Below are positions 22,944 through 31,611 of a stretch of DNA of 35,073 bases, piece after piece (the first letter of the stretch is position 1; each line of letters starts with the position of its first letter). The notes beneath the pieces are model-generated. The model was not told the origin of the DNA and made no database searches. It saw only the letters and a list, made by a program, of their open reading frames with translations. The translations under genes and the position numbers were made by a program. The DNA is from Candidatus Zixiibacteriota bacterium (lineage in GTDB: Bacteria > Zixibacteria > MSB-5A5 > UBA10806 > 4484-95): positions 1 through 35,073 of the forward strand of contig JAAEQD010000089.1 of assembly GCA_024231855.1 (NCBI GenBank). The letters are read 5' to 3'.

Positions 22944-25766
22944 CTACTCGCAGTTCGGCCAGCCGGGCGGTGCTTCAGTTGGGCAATCGTCCGTTGTTAA
23001 CCAGGCCGGTGGATATTCGTGACAATAGCTCAGTGATGTTTGTCCCCTGAAGTAGTTCACCAGCTTGGTTACATCACTGCCGATTATGACGCAGTCGCCG
23101 TTGGCATCAGAGGATGCCCAAAAGCCATCGAGCAGACATGGTGGAGCGGTGACTGGACCGCGGAAATAGCTGACAAGATAGGTCACATCGCCGCCAATTA
23201 CCATCGGCGGCCATATGCCATTGTACATATTGGCATCGCCGGGAAGGTATTCGTAAATAATAGCCGGGCAGCCTACGCCATAAGCGCCGATATCGGTACC
23301 ATCTTCGCCGGCTCCTGCGCAACATGAGTTTTCAGCCAGATTGAAATTGCCGGAATCAGGATCACAGAACAGTGGGGGACAATCGATATTGCCATAACCT
23401 TCCCAGCCGCCTTGAATATCGCAATAATTAACTCCCCCAACGTAGTCATGAAGTTCATTCATCTGAGATGCCGAATCCGCCCAGAAAATACAATTATAAA
23501 TTTGAACTTGATCAAAGCTACCGTTGATAGCGCCGCCGGTATCCTGTGCTACGTTCCTGTAAAAAGTTGAATGTAAAATTTGAAGGAAAGCATCGAAAGC
23601 ATGATAATCAATTGCGCCACCGTTGCCGTCAGCCCGGTTTTCGGTAAATAAGCATGATGCGATATAAGGGCAAGGATAGCCGCCATTCGCGTAAATACCG
23701 CCGCCGTTTTGACCGGCGGTATTACTGCTAATTATACAAGATACTATGTTTTCATGATTGCTTACATATATTCCGCCGCCATTAACGCTTGCCGAATTTT
23801 GATCTATAATGGAAGTGTAAATACTGGGGGAATGGCTTCCGTATATGCCGCCGCCATTTTCGGCCGTATTCGAACTAATAATACTGTTCGTGATATAGGC
23901 GTCCCGATAAACTCCTCCCCCTTCAATGGCTGTATTGTTTTCAATAACGCAGGAGTCAATAATAGGCGGATTACCATACGCGTAAGTTCCCCCTCCTTTT
24001 TCAGCAATATTTTCAAAGATGACGCAAGATGTAAGCTGCAAACGAGAACTCCTGCCATAAAGACCGCCGCCGTTTTCGGCAGTATTATAGCAAATCTTAT
24101 TTCGATAGATATCTGGTTCGCAGGAAAAACAATAAACACCTCCGCCGTTTTCCGCGTAGCCATTTTGGATTGTAAATCCTGTTAAAACAGTTGTGCTGTC
24201 TTCGCCAAACTCCATAGTTACAACCGACCCGGAAGAATCCCCATCAATAATAGTCGATGAAATAAAGGAAGTATCGCCAGTGGTAAGATATAAAGAAGCC
24301 AACACGATATTACGACCCTTGAAATTTATATTCTCGACATAAAGGCCGGGTTGAACCAACACCGTATCCCTATCGACACAAGCATCAATCGCTTCTTGAA
24401 TTGACAGATATTCTCCCGGGACGTTTCGCGTGATATTTGTTATAGATACTAGCCCCCCGGCGTAAGCTCCCATATCGCTATGGGATGTACCCAATCCCCA
24501 TGAACAATCTATCAGCGTATCCGTTATTACAGGATTGCCGGCATCAATACAGGGGGAATCATAAGGATCGCCACATACAATGGCCATCAGATGGTAATCA
24601 CCATTAGCTGGATCGCGAAAGAGAGGATCAGTATCAATATTGCCATCACCCGTAAAACCGCTTTCAACATTGCTGTATTCGATTTCCAAAATTGATGTTA
24701 TATCGGTTGCGGCCTGTTGACCTGAATTTCCCCGGATTATACAATTGTTTATAACCACCGCGGAATTCGAATCACACATAATACCGCCGGCTCCTGCGTT
24801 CGAGGAATTATTTGTTATATTGTTATTAGTTAGTTCAAAATTAGTGGTTTGATTGAAATAAAATCCTCCACCTGAGGAATCAGCTTGATTTTCTACAATC
24901 AGATTATTGTCAAATTGAGGATTACTGTGATAACAATAAAATCCTCCGCCTTGCTCAGCGTAGTTATCTTTAACAGTATTTTCGCAAATCAGTGTAGACG
25001 AGGACCATCTCATATATATACCCCCACCTAACACCGCCGTATTCCCGCGAATTTTATTGGAAATCAAAGAAGATGACCCACTTACGCGTATTCCTCCGCC
25101 TTCCTCGGCGGTATTCCCCTCAATAATATTATTGGAAATAATTGAATTTGACATACTGAGACCTATTCCACCGCCCCAGTTATAACCAATATTCGAATTA
25201 ATTCTGTTATTACTTATTAACGGGTTTGAATCAGCAACGTATATTCCGCCACCGGATCGTGAGTAGTTATCAGAAATATTATTAAAACTAATTATAGCAT
25301 CCGACCAAGCACAATATATTCCACCGCCTCTTTTATTATTGTAAAGATCAGCGGAGTTATAAATGATACTATTGAAGATAATTTTCGGTGAGGCGTTTTC
25401 ACATATTATTCCTCCACCCACTCCGCTTCTTCCATGCTGAATAGTAAAACCGGTAATAATAGCGGTTGTATCTTCATAAGTTTCAAATGTGACCACCGTA
25501 CCGGCTGAGTCACCATCTATTATAGTCTGCGAGATATAACTGGTATCTTCGGCGGTCAGATATAATGATCCCAGCACAATGTTGTGCCCATTGAAATTGA
25601 TATTTTCAAAATAGGTATCGGGCTGAACTAATACAGTGTCGCCATTGGCGCTGGCATCTATACCCAGCTGGATAGTCGCCTGATCGGCCGGCACATTGAT
25701 TATAGTCGCCGATACAACTACGCATAATCCTATTACTGCTGCAAAGATTGATAATAAGTTTTTCAT
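22944..25766 (-). CDS. Secreted double parallel beta-helix protein with dockerin-like C-terminus
   Basis: A 940-residue exported protein, signal MKNLLSIFAAVIGLCVVVSA. Two pectin-lyase-like right-handed beta-helix units lie in tandem. Each opens with NVP..-TIQ/SIQ..IDA...DTVLVQPG, then YxENINFxGxNIVLxSLYLT and TIIDGDS.GSVVT, followed by many GGGIYxxxS-type coils with NNxI and SxNTA steps. Such repeats resemble the polymorphic-outer-membrane type of passenger and surface-exposed beta-helices. The tail is the same dockerin-like pair (GDANMYNGIWPPMVIGGDVT; SSDANGDCVIIGSDVTKL) and ends APPGWPNCE. The frame opens at a TTG at 25781, but the ATG at 25766 has GGAGG 5 bases before it and a proper signal, so it is chosen. 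Confidence 0.87.
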   Translation of the reverse strand: MKNLLSIFAAVIGLCVVVSATIINVPADQATIQLGIDASANGDTVLVQPDTYFENINFNGHNIVLGSLYLTAEDTSYISQTIIDGDSAGTVVTFETYEDTTAIITGFTIQHGRSGVGGGIICENASPKIIFNSIIYNSADLYNNKRGGGIYCAWSDAIISFNNISDNYSRSGGGIYVADSNPLISNNRINSNIGYNWGGGIGLSMSNSIISNNIIEGNTAEEGGGIRVSGSSSLISNKIRGNTAVLGGGIYMRWSSSTLICENTVKDNYAEQGGGFYCYHSNPQFDNNLIVENQADSSGGGFYFNQTTNFELTNNNITNNSSNAGAGGIMCDSNSAVVINNCIIRGNSGQQAATDITSILEIEYSNVESGFTGDGNIDTDPLFRDPANGDYHLMAIVCGDPYDSPCIDAGNPVITDTLIDCSWGLGTSHSDMGAYAGGLVSITNITRNVPGEYLSIQEAIDACVDRDTVLVQPGLYVENINFKGRNIVLASLYLTTGDTSFISSTIIDGDSSGSVVTMEFGEDSTTVLTGFTIQNGYAENGGGVYCFSCEPDIYRNKICYNTAENGGGLYGRSSRLQLTSCVIFENIAEKGGGTYAYGNPPIIDSCVIENNTAIEGGGVYRDAYITNSIISSNTAENGGGIYGSHSPSIYTSIIDQNSASVNGGGIYVSNHENIVSCIISSNTAGQNGGGIYANGGYPCPYIASCLFTENRADGNGGAIDYHAFDAFLQILHSTFYRNVAQDTGGAINGSFDQVQIYNCIFWADSASQMNELHDYVGGVNYCDIQGGWEGYGNIDCPPLFCDPDSGNFNLAENSCCAGAGEDGTDIGAYGVGCPAIIYEYLPGDANMYNGIWPPMVIGGDVTYLVSYFRGPVTAPPCLLDGFWASSDANGDCVIIGSDVTKLVNYFRGQTSLSYCHEYPPAWLTTDDCPTEAPPGWPNCE

Positions 25767-25837
25767 ATTGACCTCCAGCAATCAAGTAACGAAGATTTGA
25801 TTAGTATCTTAATTCAAGAACATTGATCTATACCTTA

Positions 25838-25867
25838 ATTATATAATATAGATTTATGGTCTGTCAA
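25838..25867 (-). promoter_or_regulatory. Consensus promoter of the beta-helix gene
   Basis: On the minus strand TTGACA (plus 25862-25867), an 18-base spacer and TATAAT (plus 25838-25843). The start would be near 25831, 65 bases before the ATG. It shows the three tag-bearing genes are not one simple operon. Confidence 0.6.
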
Positions 25868-25882
25868 GTATTATTTAGCAGA

Positions 25883-27118
25883 TTACTCGCAGTTCGGCCA
25901 GCCTTCAGGCGCACCAGGCGGCAGATCATCCGGTACAGGCCAAGCCGGTGGGTAATCTCTACACCCGATAATATCAGCCCCAACACGGAAATATTGCACC
26001 AAACTTGTCACATCGCTACCGATAACCAGGCAATCGCCATTGATATCGGCGGAAGAGTAGAATCCGCCAATAAGACATCGTTCGCTTAAAGACCTGAAGT
26101 AATTTACAAGGTAGGTAACATCGCCGCCGATTACCGACGGCGGCCAAATGCCATTGTACATATTTACATCTCCAGGCAGATATTGATATGGCCCACCAAA
26201 CAGTTCTTCCAAAACTCGGCCGGTGCTGTAGGGAGTATCGAAACCCAGAAGCTCGCCGGCGGTCGCGGCAATATCGGCGATCGAAGCCCGAGGACTATCG
26301 ACATGTACATTCCGTTTGAAATCGGGACCCAGAGAAAAGAGCATAACATGACGGCAGCCGAAACAATCATCGCCGTGCCCCTGAAAGCCGCCGTGATCGT
26401 CATCGTGACGGCCGTGATCGTTAGTGACCATCATCGTGGTTTTGCCGGCCATTAACGGATCGGCCTGTATCGTATCCCAGAGCGCCGCGACCAACGAATC
26501 GGCCTGCAATATCTCGGCGATATAATACTCCCAGTCACCGCTATGCCCGGCGTGGTCGCTATCGGGTAAATAAATATAGCTAATTACAGGATGATCTCTC
26601 TTCAGCACGGTAACGGCCGAGTCGAAAACGGCGAGATTGTAATCACCGATTCTTTCCGGATGATGAAATGACGGCCAATAATCCGGGCCGTAGCCGGGAT
26701 AAAACGAGGGTAGCCAGGTGCTGGTTCCATAATCGGGAGTAACATAAACCGCTTTACTGGCGGGAAGACTCAGGCCGACACGGGCATATTCCCAGAAGGT
26801 GGGATAGCGGCAGAACTGAACATCGTTGCCCAGATATGATGTATCCTGAAGCGAATAAAACCGGCCCATCCAGGTGGCCGGTACGGCATTACGGGTATTT
26901 GTAATAACGTCATTGAACGCCGAATCGTGAACTACGCCTTCCGAGGTAAGATCCGTAAGTAAGGGGCAATATGTTCCGGATGGATCACCCAGGCTTTCCG
27001 TGTAACGAATACCATCTAATAAAACCACGACAACATACTCGGTTTCATAAGACCAGGCGATAGAAGCCATCAACAGAATTAAGAATGCTATCGCAATTGA
27101 TTTTTTGAAAATGTTCAT
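25883..27118 (-). CDS. Exported alkaline-phosphatase-superfamily enzyme with dockerin-like C-terminus
   Basis: A 411-residue exported enzyme. The signal peptide (to about residue 23) is followed by an alkaline-phosphatase-superfamily catalytic domain of the phosphodiesterase/phosphoglycerate-mutase-like type: metal ligand VVVVLLDGIRYTES (Asp35), nucleophile region ITNTRNAVPATW (Thr73 or Thr75), LPDSDHAGH (Asp and His ligands), and VTNDHGRHDDDHGGFQGHGD (Asp-His and later His). This fits a hydrolase of phosphate esters or sulfates; the substrate is unknown. The last 95 residues are the dockerin-like pair (GDVNMYNGIWPPSVIGGDVT, SADINGDCLVIGSDVTSL) and the GWPNCE tail. The ATG at 27118 puts the signal at the N-terminus; an earlier TTG frame start (27154) adds 12 residues with no support. 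Confidence 0.85.
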   Translation of the reverse strand: MNIFKKSIAIAFLILLMASIAWSYETEYVVVVLLDGIRYTESLGDPSGTYCPLLTDLTSEGVVHDSAFNDVITNTRNAVPATWMGRFYSLQDTSYLGNDVQFCRYPTFWEYARVGLSLPASKAVYVTPDYGTSTWLPSFYPGYGPDYWPSFHHPERIGDYNLAVFDSAVTVLKRDHPVISYIYLPDSDHAGHSGDWEYYIAEILQADSLVAALWDTIQADPLMAGKTTMMVTNDHGRHDDDHGGFQGHGDDCFGCRHVMLFSLGPDFKRNVHVDSPRASIADIAATAGELLGFDTPYSTGRVLEELFGGPYQYLPGDVNMYNGIWPPSVIGGDVTYLVNYFRSLSERCLIGGFYSSADINGDCLVIGSDVTSLVQYFRVGADIIGCRDYPPAWPVPDDLPPGAPEGWPNCE

Positions 27119-27298
27119 GTTTCGACCTATTCGCCAAAGTTTAGAAGCTAACAACGATTAACAACTAATACCAAACTAAGCATTATCTTTAATATGTCAA
27201 GCAAAACAGTGATTACCTTCGACTTGAGCTAATAACGCTCAATCTATCTACGCTGAAACATCTACTCTTCCGCGGAATTCAATAAGCAGACAAAGTAA

Positions 27299-27327
27299 TT
27301 GACCCGCCGGCGGCATAAGAATATATT
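27299..27327 (+). promoter_or_regulatory. Promoter of the ubiE-like gene
   Basis: TTGACC (27299-27304), a 17-base spacer and TATATT (27322-27327). Transcription would start near 27334, just ahead of the AAGGAG at 27351-27356. Confidence 0.55.
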
Positions 27328-27364
27328 CTACCACGATATGGAAAATAATCAAGGAGAAGACTAA

Positions 27365-28102
27365 ATCACAACCTCCAAAAAGGGATCGTTTGATCGACGC
27401 CCGCTTCATGGCATGTTTTCGAAGGTGCCCCATAAATACGATTTCCTGAATCGTTTGCTTACATTGGGGATGGACCAAAAGTGGCGAAAAATAGCAACGG
27501 AAATATGCCTCAGTTCGAAACCAAAACGAGTGATGGATTTATGCTCCGGCACAGGCGACCTGGCTATTGAACTGGCGAAAAGGGCAAGTGAAGATACCCA
27601 ACTGGTATCGGCGGATTTTTGCGAGCCGATGTTGGAGTTGGCCAGACGCAAAGCCGATAAAACAGGCTTAGGTAATAAAATCATTTTTCAGGTAGCCGAC
27701 GCTGCCGAATTGCCGTTCGACGACTATTATTTCGATGTTATCGGAATCGCTTTCGGATTTCGAAATCTGACTTTCAAAAATCCTAAAACCGATCTGTATC
27801 TTCGGGAGATATTCCGGGTGATCGCGCCGGGCGGCAAATTGGTAATTGTCGAGACGAGTCAACCCCGATCTTACATTCTAAAAAGATTGACTCATCTCTA
27901 TCTGTCATCGTTCGCGGCGCCCGTCGGAAACGCCATATCCAGGCAATCCGGGGCCTATAGCTACCTGGCATACTCGGCCAGAAATTTCTACGATCCCGCT
28001 CAAGTATGCGAACTCTTATCGAAAGTCGGCTTTGATCCTATCGACTTTACCCTATATTGGCAAGGGATTACAGCCATCCATGTCGCCGAAGTCCCATCGT
28101 GA
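27365..28102 (+). CDS. ubiE: UbiE/MenG-type quinone methyltransferase (start uncertain)
   Basis: Demethylmenaquinone/ubiquinone C-methyltransferase, a SAM-dependent cytoplasmic enzyme late in quinone synthesis. Features: HKYDFLNRLLTLGMDQKWRK, motif I VMDLCSGTGDLAIEL, SADFCEPML, GIAFGFRNLTF, the IAPGGKLVIVETSQP strand, and a C-terminal YWQGITAIHVAE. The first in-frame ATG (27413, 229 residues) has no ribosome site, and coding similarity seems to extend upstream (RRPLHG just before MFSKVPHKYD). An AAGGAG lies 8 bases before an ATC codon at 27365, and an in-frame TAA sits just before it, so an AUC start is proposed. No other quinone gene is adjacent. The use of menaquinone versus ubiquinone cannot be told from this. 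Confidence 0.85.
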   Translation: MTTSKKGSFDRRPLHGMFSKVPHKYDFLNRLLTLGMDQKWRKIATEICLSSKPKRVMDLCSGTGDLAIELAKRASEDTQLVSADFCEPMLELARRKADKTGLGNKIIFQVADAAELPFDDYYFDVIGIAFGFRNLTFKNPKTDLYLREIFRVIAPGGKLVIVETSQPRSYILKRLTHLYLSSFAAPVGNAISRQSGAYSYLAYSARNFYDPAQVCELLSKVGFDPIDFTLYWQGITAIHVAEVPS

Positions 28103-28171
28103 TAAAAGCCGTCAGTTTTGAAGAGGCTACGCCAAAAGATAGGCAAGACGAATTATTATTCTCAACATTAA

Positions 28172-28259
28172 ACATACGGATTGCTACGCCATTGGCTCGC
28201 AATGACTTCAAAAGCCTGTCATAGCGAGGACCCATTTGGGGAAGCGGCAATCTGTATGT
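28172..28259. repeat. Long imperfect palindrome
   Basis: ACATACGGATTGC and CGCAATGAC on the left face GTCATAGCG and GGCAATCTGTATGT on the right, giving a mismatched hairpin of about 88 bases. It resembles genome-dispersed CAATGAC/GTCATTGCG palindromes, but only one copy is in this window. Confidence 0.55.
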
Positions 28260-28297
28260 CTAATGGCACAACCTCTTCGAGCCTGATGGCACATGAA

Positions 28298-28340
28298 ATA
28301 AAAAACCGGGAAGTAATGAGTATCGCCCTCCCGGTTTTAA
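28298..28340 (-). terminator. Terminator of the receiver-HDOD gene (possibly bidirectional)
   Basis: AACCGGGA (28304-28311) and TCCCGGTT (28329-28336) form a perfect 8-bp stem. On the minus strand the stem is followed by TTTTTTATTT; on the plus strand by a shorter TTTT. Confidence 0.65.
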
Positions 28341-28360
28341 TCGAATAAATTTATGATCTT

Positions 28361-29563
28361 TTATTTTGCCGTTGCCATAGCAAAACTGCGTAAACTCTGC
28401 ACCTGACCCTGTAGATTAAGCATTGATAAGTATTCCATATCGATCGCGGATGAATTTTCATCCAGGATATTATGCCGCTGGTCATGATCTGTAGCATACG
28501 CCAGGTGGACGGCTGTAAGGACATTTTTGTTTTGGCTGGGCGAGAGACGGGGAGCGTAATGCAGGGCCACCGCTTCCAGAATCGGATCGGGCAAGCCCCA
28601 CAGAGAAAGCAGATGAGCGCCGATTTCCGCGTCGCTTACTCCCATAACTTCCCTTTCCGCTTCGAATAAAGGAATCGATTTTTCATAGGCTAAGCGAGAA
28701 GATTCCTGAAGTTCATTATAAAAATTCGTTACCATTATTAATTTCCCAATATCGAAAAGCATACCAGCCATCAACGCGTCCTCCGCCCCTTGACGGGATA
28801 ATCCCAAAATCGTAGCGTATGTCCTGGAACAGGCGCCGACATTCACGCTATAATTATAGATCGTTTCTAAAGAAAATCCCGGTACACCCGGATCTTTAAA
28901 CTGGCTGAATGTTCCCACTGTCAGGACGAGATTCTTGACGGTATCCAGCCCCAGCATATTCACCGCTTGAAGGGGGCTTTCGATATGGTTTTTAAGCCCG
29001 AAATACGCTGAATTAATCATCTGAAGAAGTTTGGCGGTGATACCCATATCTTTCTTAATGAGATTGGCTATATTTTGCATCGATACATTATCGGACTGCA
29101 GTTCTTTAATTAGCTGATTATAAATATGCGGCGGGCTGGGTAGAGATTTGATCCCGGCTATCCTGGCATGAAGCTGCTCGTTGGAAAGAATCTCTCTCAA
29201 TCTTACGGAGTTTTTCATTATAGTTAAAAACGCTTTGGAATCGCAAGGCTTGGGCAGATATTGATGAACATTACCCAATGTTTGCATTAATAGCTTTCTG
29301 TCCGTATTGGCCGTTAGGATGAACCGAATAACTCCCGGATATTTTTCACTGGCTTCTTTGAATAATTCGGCGCCGCTCATATCGGGTAACACCAACTCGC
29401 TGACTAGTAGATCGATTTTCCGGTCGTTTAATATCTCTAGCGTCTGGCGGCCACTATTTACAACTTCAACTTCCCAATCATCGCCCAGGCTAATAGATAT
29501 TTGATCAATAAAAGCCTGGATATCATTTTGATCATTAACAAATATTAGATTTTTCTTTTCCAT
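28361..29563 (-). CDS. Receiver-HDOD signalling protein with Glu at the phosphorylation site
   Basis: A 400-residue cytoplasmic signalling protein. Residues 1-125 form a receiver domain (LIFVNDQNDI, DLLVSELVLPDMSG, FILTANTD, YLPKP). The usual phospho-acceptor Asp is Glu56, and the paired acidic site is N10-D11; Thr84 and Lys105 are kept. Residues about 140-330 form an HDOD domain (LPSPPHIYNQLIKELQSD, ITAKLLQMINSAYFGL, AVNMLGLDTVKNLVLTVGTF, AEIGAHLLSLWGLPDPILEA). HDOD proteins act in motility, cell-cycle or c-di-GMP-linked signalling. Glu suggests a phosphorylation-independent, possibly always-on state (inference). The ATG at 29563 has GGAGAG six bases upstream; the ATG at 29569 sits too close to it. 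A terminator follows the gene. Confidence 0.88.
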   Translation of the reverse strand: MEKKNLIFVNDQNDIQAFIDQISISLGDDWEVEVVNSGRQTLEILNDRKIDLLVSELVLPDMSGAELFKEASEKYPGVIRFILTANTDRKLLMQTLGNVHQYLPKPCDSKAFLTIMKNSVRLREILSNEQLHARIAGIKSLPSPPHIYNQLIKELQSDNVSMQNIANLIKKDMGITAKLLQMINSAYFGLKNHIESPLQAVNMLGLDTVKNLVLTVGTFSQFKDPGVPGFSLETIYNYSVNVGACSRTYATILGLSRQGAEDALMAGMLFDIGKLIMVTNFYNELQESSRLAYEKSIPLFEAEREVMGVSDAEIGAHLLSLWGLPDPILEAVALHYAPRLSPSQNKNVLTAVHLAYATDHDQRHNILDENSSAIDMEYLSMLNLQGQVQSLRSFAMATAK

Positions 29564-29789
29564 GTCCATCTCTCCATTTCCGATTTTAAAGGGAACGATA
29601 TATCCCTCAATAGTTTGGTAATCAGCCGGACCCGATTATATTATATTTGATTGTTTTATCGGATTAATCAATAGGCTATATATTACCGAACAGATTATAT
29701 TTAAATAATAAATCCGGATGCGTTTAATTGTGAAATTCTATAATTAGGAGACACGTAGCTATTTTAAGCGCGGCGAGCAAACGAATTTT

Positions 29790-30791
29790 TTACCAGTACC
29801 TATTCAAGTATCGAATCACATTGTCGTTAGCCAGAGCTTTTAGTATCTCATCATCAAGTTCATCTTTTAATGAAAACAATATTTCCTGATATTGGCCGGC
29901 ATGACGATGCGCTTCGAAATAGAACGGTTCCCGGCTTTTATCGGGATGCGAATTGGTGCAAAAATAATCCGCGCCAAAACAAATAGCTTTTTCGCCGCCC
30001 AACCTGAGTCCGTATAATATGTGCCGGGCCAGGTAATCGGGATCATCGGGATGCATGAAGGCTCGTAGGAAATTCACGCCTATCAACCCGTCGCGATCAA
30101 TTATTTCTTTCGCCAGTTCATCAGGAAGGTTACGGGGATGATTAAATACCCGACGGTAATTCGAGTGGCTGGCGATAAGTGGAATCTTCAACCCCCGCTT
30201 ATCAATATAGTCGATTATGTCATGAGCCAGGGCATCGCTGGTATGCGAAAGATCCACGGCGATTTTCCTGTTGTTTATGTAATCTAAAAACGATCTGCCA
30301 TCATCCTTAAGACCCAGCCCGGTTTGGTTGCCCCCGCCAAACCTGCTTTCGCCATGATGGGTCAATGAGATATAAAGCAGCTTTCCGGTCGTTTCGATAA
30401 TTTGCTCCAGGCGGTCAAACGCCGAATCGAGAGATTCATCATTGTTACATAAGGCCCCGGCGTTTTCGATGCTGGCCATAATTCCCGTTTTATCGGATTT
30501 CAGAATTTCTCGGGCTTCGATGATGTTCGTAACCGGGTTGAAATTATCGCCGTACTCTTCGATGAACCGTCTGAACCATACGATTTGCGAGTGCGTCAAC
30601 ATGACGTCGGGTTCTTTCTCAACGGAACTGATAGCCATCACCTGAAGCCGAACCTTGCCTTCCTCGAGGCGACCGATAGAACAGCCAATGTCCCTGGAAT
30701 TATCCGGGCTTGAGTTTGGCACGGTAGCCAGGTAATGAAGCATATCGCAGTGCAAATCGATTATTGGATAGTTTGAAGATTCGTTTCTCAT
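29790..30791 (-). CDS. Membrane-dipeptidase-family (M19) metallopeptidase
   Basis: A 333-residue peptidase of family M19 (renal-type dipeptidase). The zinc ligands of the family can all be placed: H14-x-D16 (IIDLHCDML), E109 (SIENAGAL), H183 (VDLSHTSD) and H209 (IASHSNYR), with the RNLPDEL and GLIGVNF blocks that follow. There is no signal peptide at this start, so it is likely cytoplasmic; many relatives cleave dipeptides, including D-amino-acid ones, and some bacterial ones are exported. Its ATG lies eight bases after the stop of the aldo-keto-reductase-like gene, so the two are one operon. Preceding DNA has only a weak GAG ribosome site. Confidence 0.88.
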   Translation of the reverse strand: MRNESSNYPIIDLHCDMLHYLATVPNSSPDNSRDIGCSIGRLEEGKVRLQVMAISSVEKEPDVMLTHSQIVWFRRFIEEYGDNFNPVTNIIEAREILKSDKTGIMASIENAGALCNNDESLDSAFDRLEQIIETTGKLLYISLTHHGESRFGGGNQTGLGLKDDGRSFLDYINNRKIAVDLSHTSDALAHDIIDYIDKRGLKIPLIASHSNYRRVFNHPRNLPDELAKEIIDRDGLIGVNFLRAFMHPDDPDYLARHILYGLRLGGEKAICFGADYFCTNSHPDKSREPFYFEAHRHAGQYQEILFSLKDELDDEILKALANDNVIRYLNRYW

Positions 30792-30799
30792 CTCAGACT

Positions 30800-31591
30800 C
30801 TAGCGATGAATATGATCACCGATTTTTCTCGCTCTGGCCATCTCTTCAGCCGACAGAGATCCGATCTCAATTGTCGTAATCCCTTGAATCATCTCCTGTT
30901 CGGTTCGAGGTCCAATCATACAAAGATCGACATGCGGATTTGATAATACGAACCGGTAACAGTCCGATGCTGTCAGCGACTTTTCTCCGGGCGGCATTTT
31001 TTTGGATTTTAGAAGTTTGCCCCAACAGGTCGCCGTATAGATCGTAACACCCGGCCGGTTCTCATCGGGCAATAAGGGAAAAATATCCTCCTCGGCGCCA
31101 CGATGAACCGCGTTGTATCTTAACATGAAAATATCGATAGGGGAATCAACCTTCCCGGCGAGTCTGCCGAAAAATTTCCGGTTATGACCTGACATGGCAA
31201 TCGCCCTGACCAGCCCTTTTTCCTTCAACTCAAGGGCATTGTCGATAATCTTTTGGGCCGGCATTTTGTTGTGCCAGCCCAGAAGTATAACATCAACATA
31301 ATCGATGCCCAGAGTTTTCAGACCCTTATAAACGGAGCGCTTTACCGTAATGCCGAGATGATCATAAGACTGAAAAACTATGACTATCTTCTCACGGTCG
31401 CTTTTCACCAGGCTTCGAAGGCCCTCCCGCATCCTCGGTTTGCGGGGCGTACTCCAGTAGAAATAGTTAATCCCGAATTCATGATACGCTTTTTCGACAG
31501 CTTTGGCCGGCACTCCGTAGCCGCCGGCCAGGCCCAGCCGGCTAACCTCAATGCCGGTGCGCCCGAGTATTCTTTTATCGGCGAAATTCAT
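30800..31591 (-). CDS. Aldo/keto-reductase-like protein with a degenerate active site
   Basis: A 264-residue protein with the aldo/keto reductase barrel (LGRTGIEVSRLGLAGGYG, GLKTLGIDYVDVILLG, LKEKGLVRAIAMSGHNRKF, MIGPRTEQEMIQGI). The catalytic tetrad Asp-Tyr-Lys-His appears lost or moved: the GxNFFDTAxxYG segment reads GINYFYWSTPRKPR, the Lys strand reads IVIVFQSY, and the His motif reads LLGWHNK. NADPH-type C-terminal residues are partly recognisable. It may not be a reductase. The frame opens at an ATG at 31684, but the ATG at 31591 has GGAGGG eight bases upstream and a promoter at 31612-31640, so it is chosen. It is translated just before the dipeptidase. Confidence 0.8.
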   Translation of the reverse strand: MNFADKRILGRTGIEVSRLGLAGGYGVPAKAVEKAYHEFGINYFYWSTPRKPRMREGLRSLVKSDREKIVIVFQSYDHLGITVKRSVYKGLKTLGIDYVDVILLGWHNKMPAQKIIDNALELKEKGLVRAIAMSGHNRKFFGRLAGKVDSPIDIFMLRYNAVHRGAEEDIFPLLPDENRPGVTIYTATCWGKLLKSKKMPPGEKSLTASDCYRFVLSNPHVDLCMIGPRTEQEMIQGITTIEIGSLSAEEMARARKIGDHIHR

Positions 31592-31611
31592 AAATAGTAC
31601 CCTCCCCCGCT

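Noticed and set aside
20331..27154. The three tag-bearing genes as one operon
   Set aside because: Gaps of 117-165 bases, a consensus promoter ahead of the beta-helix gene and separate ribosome sites argue for separate units.
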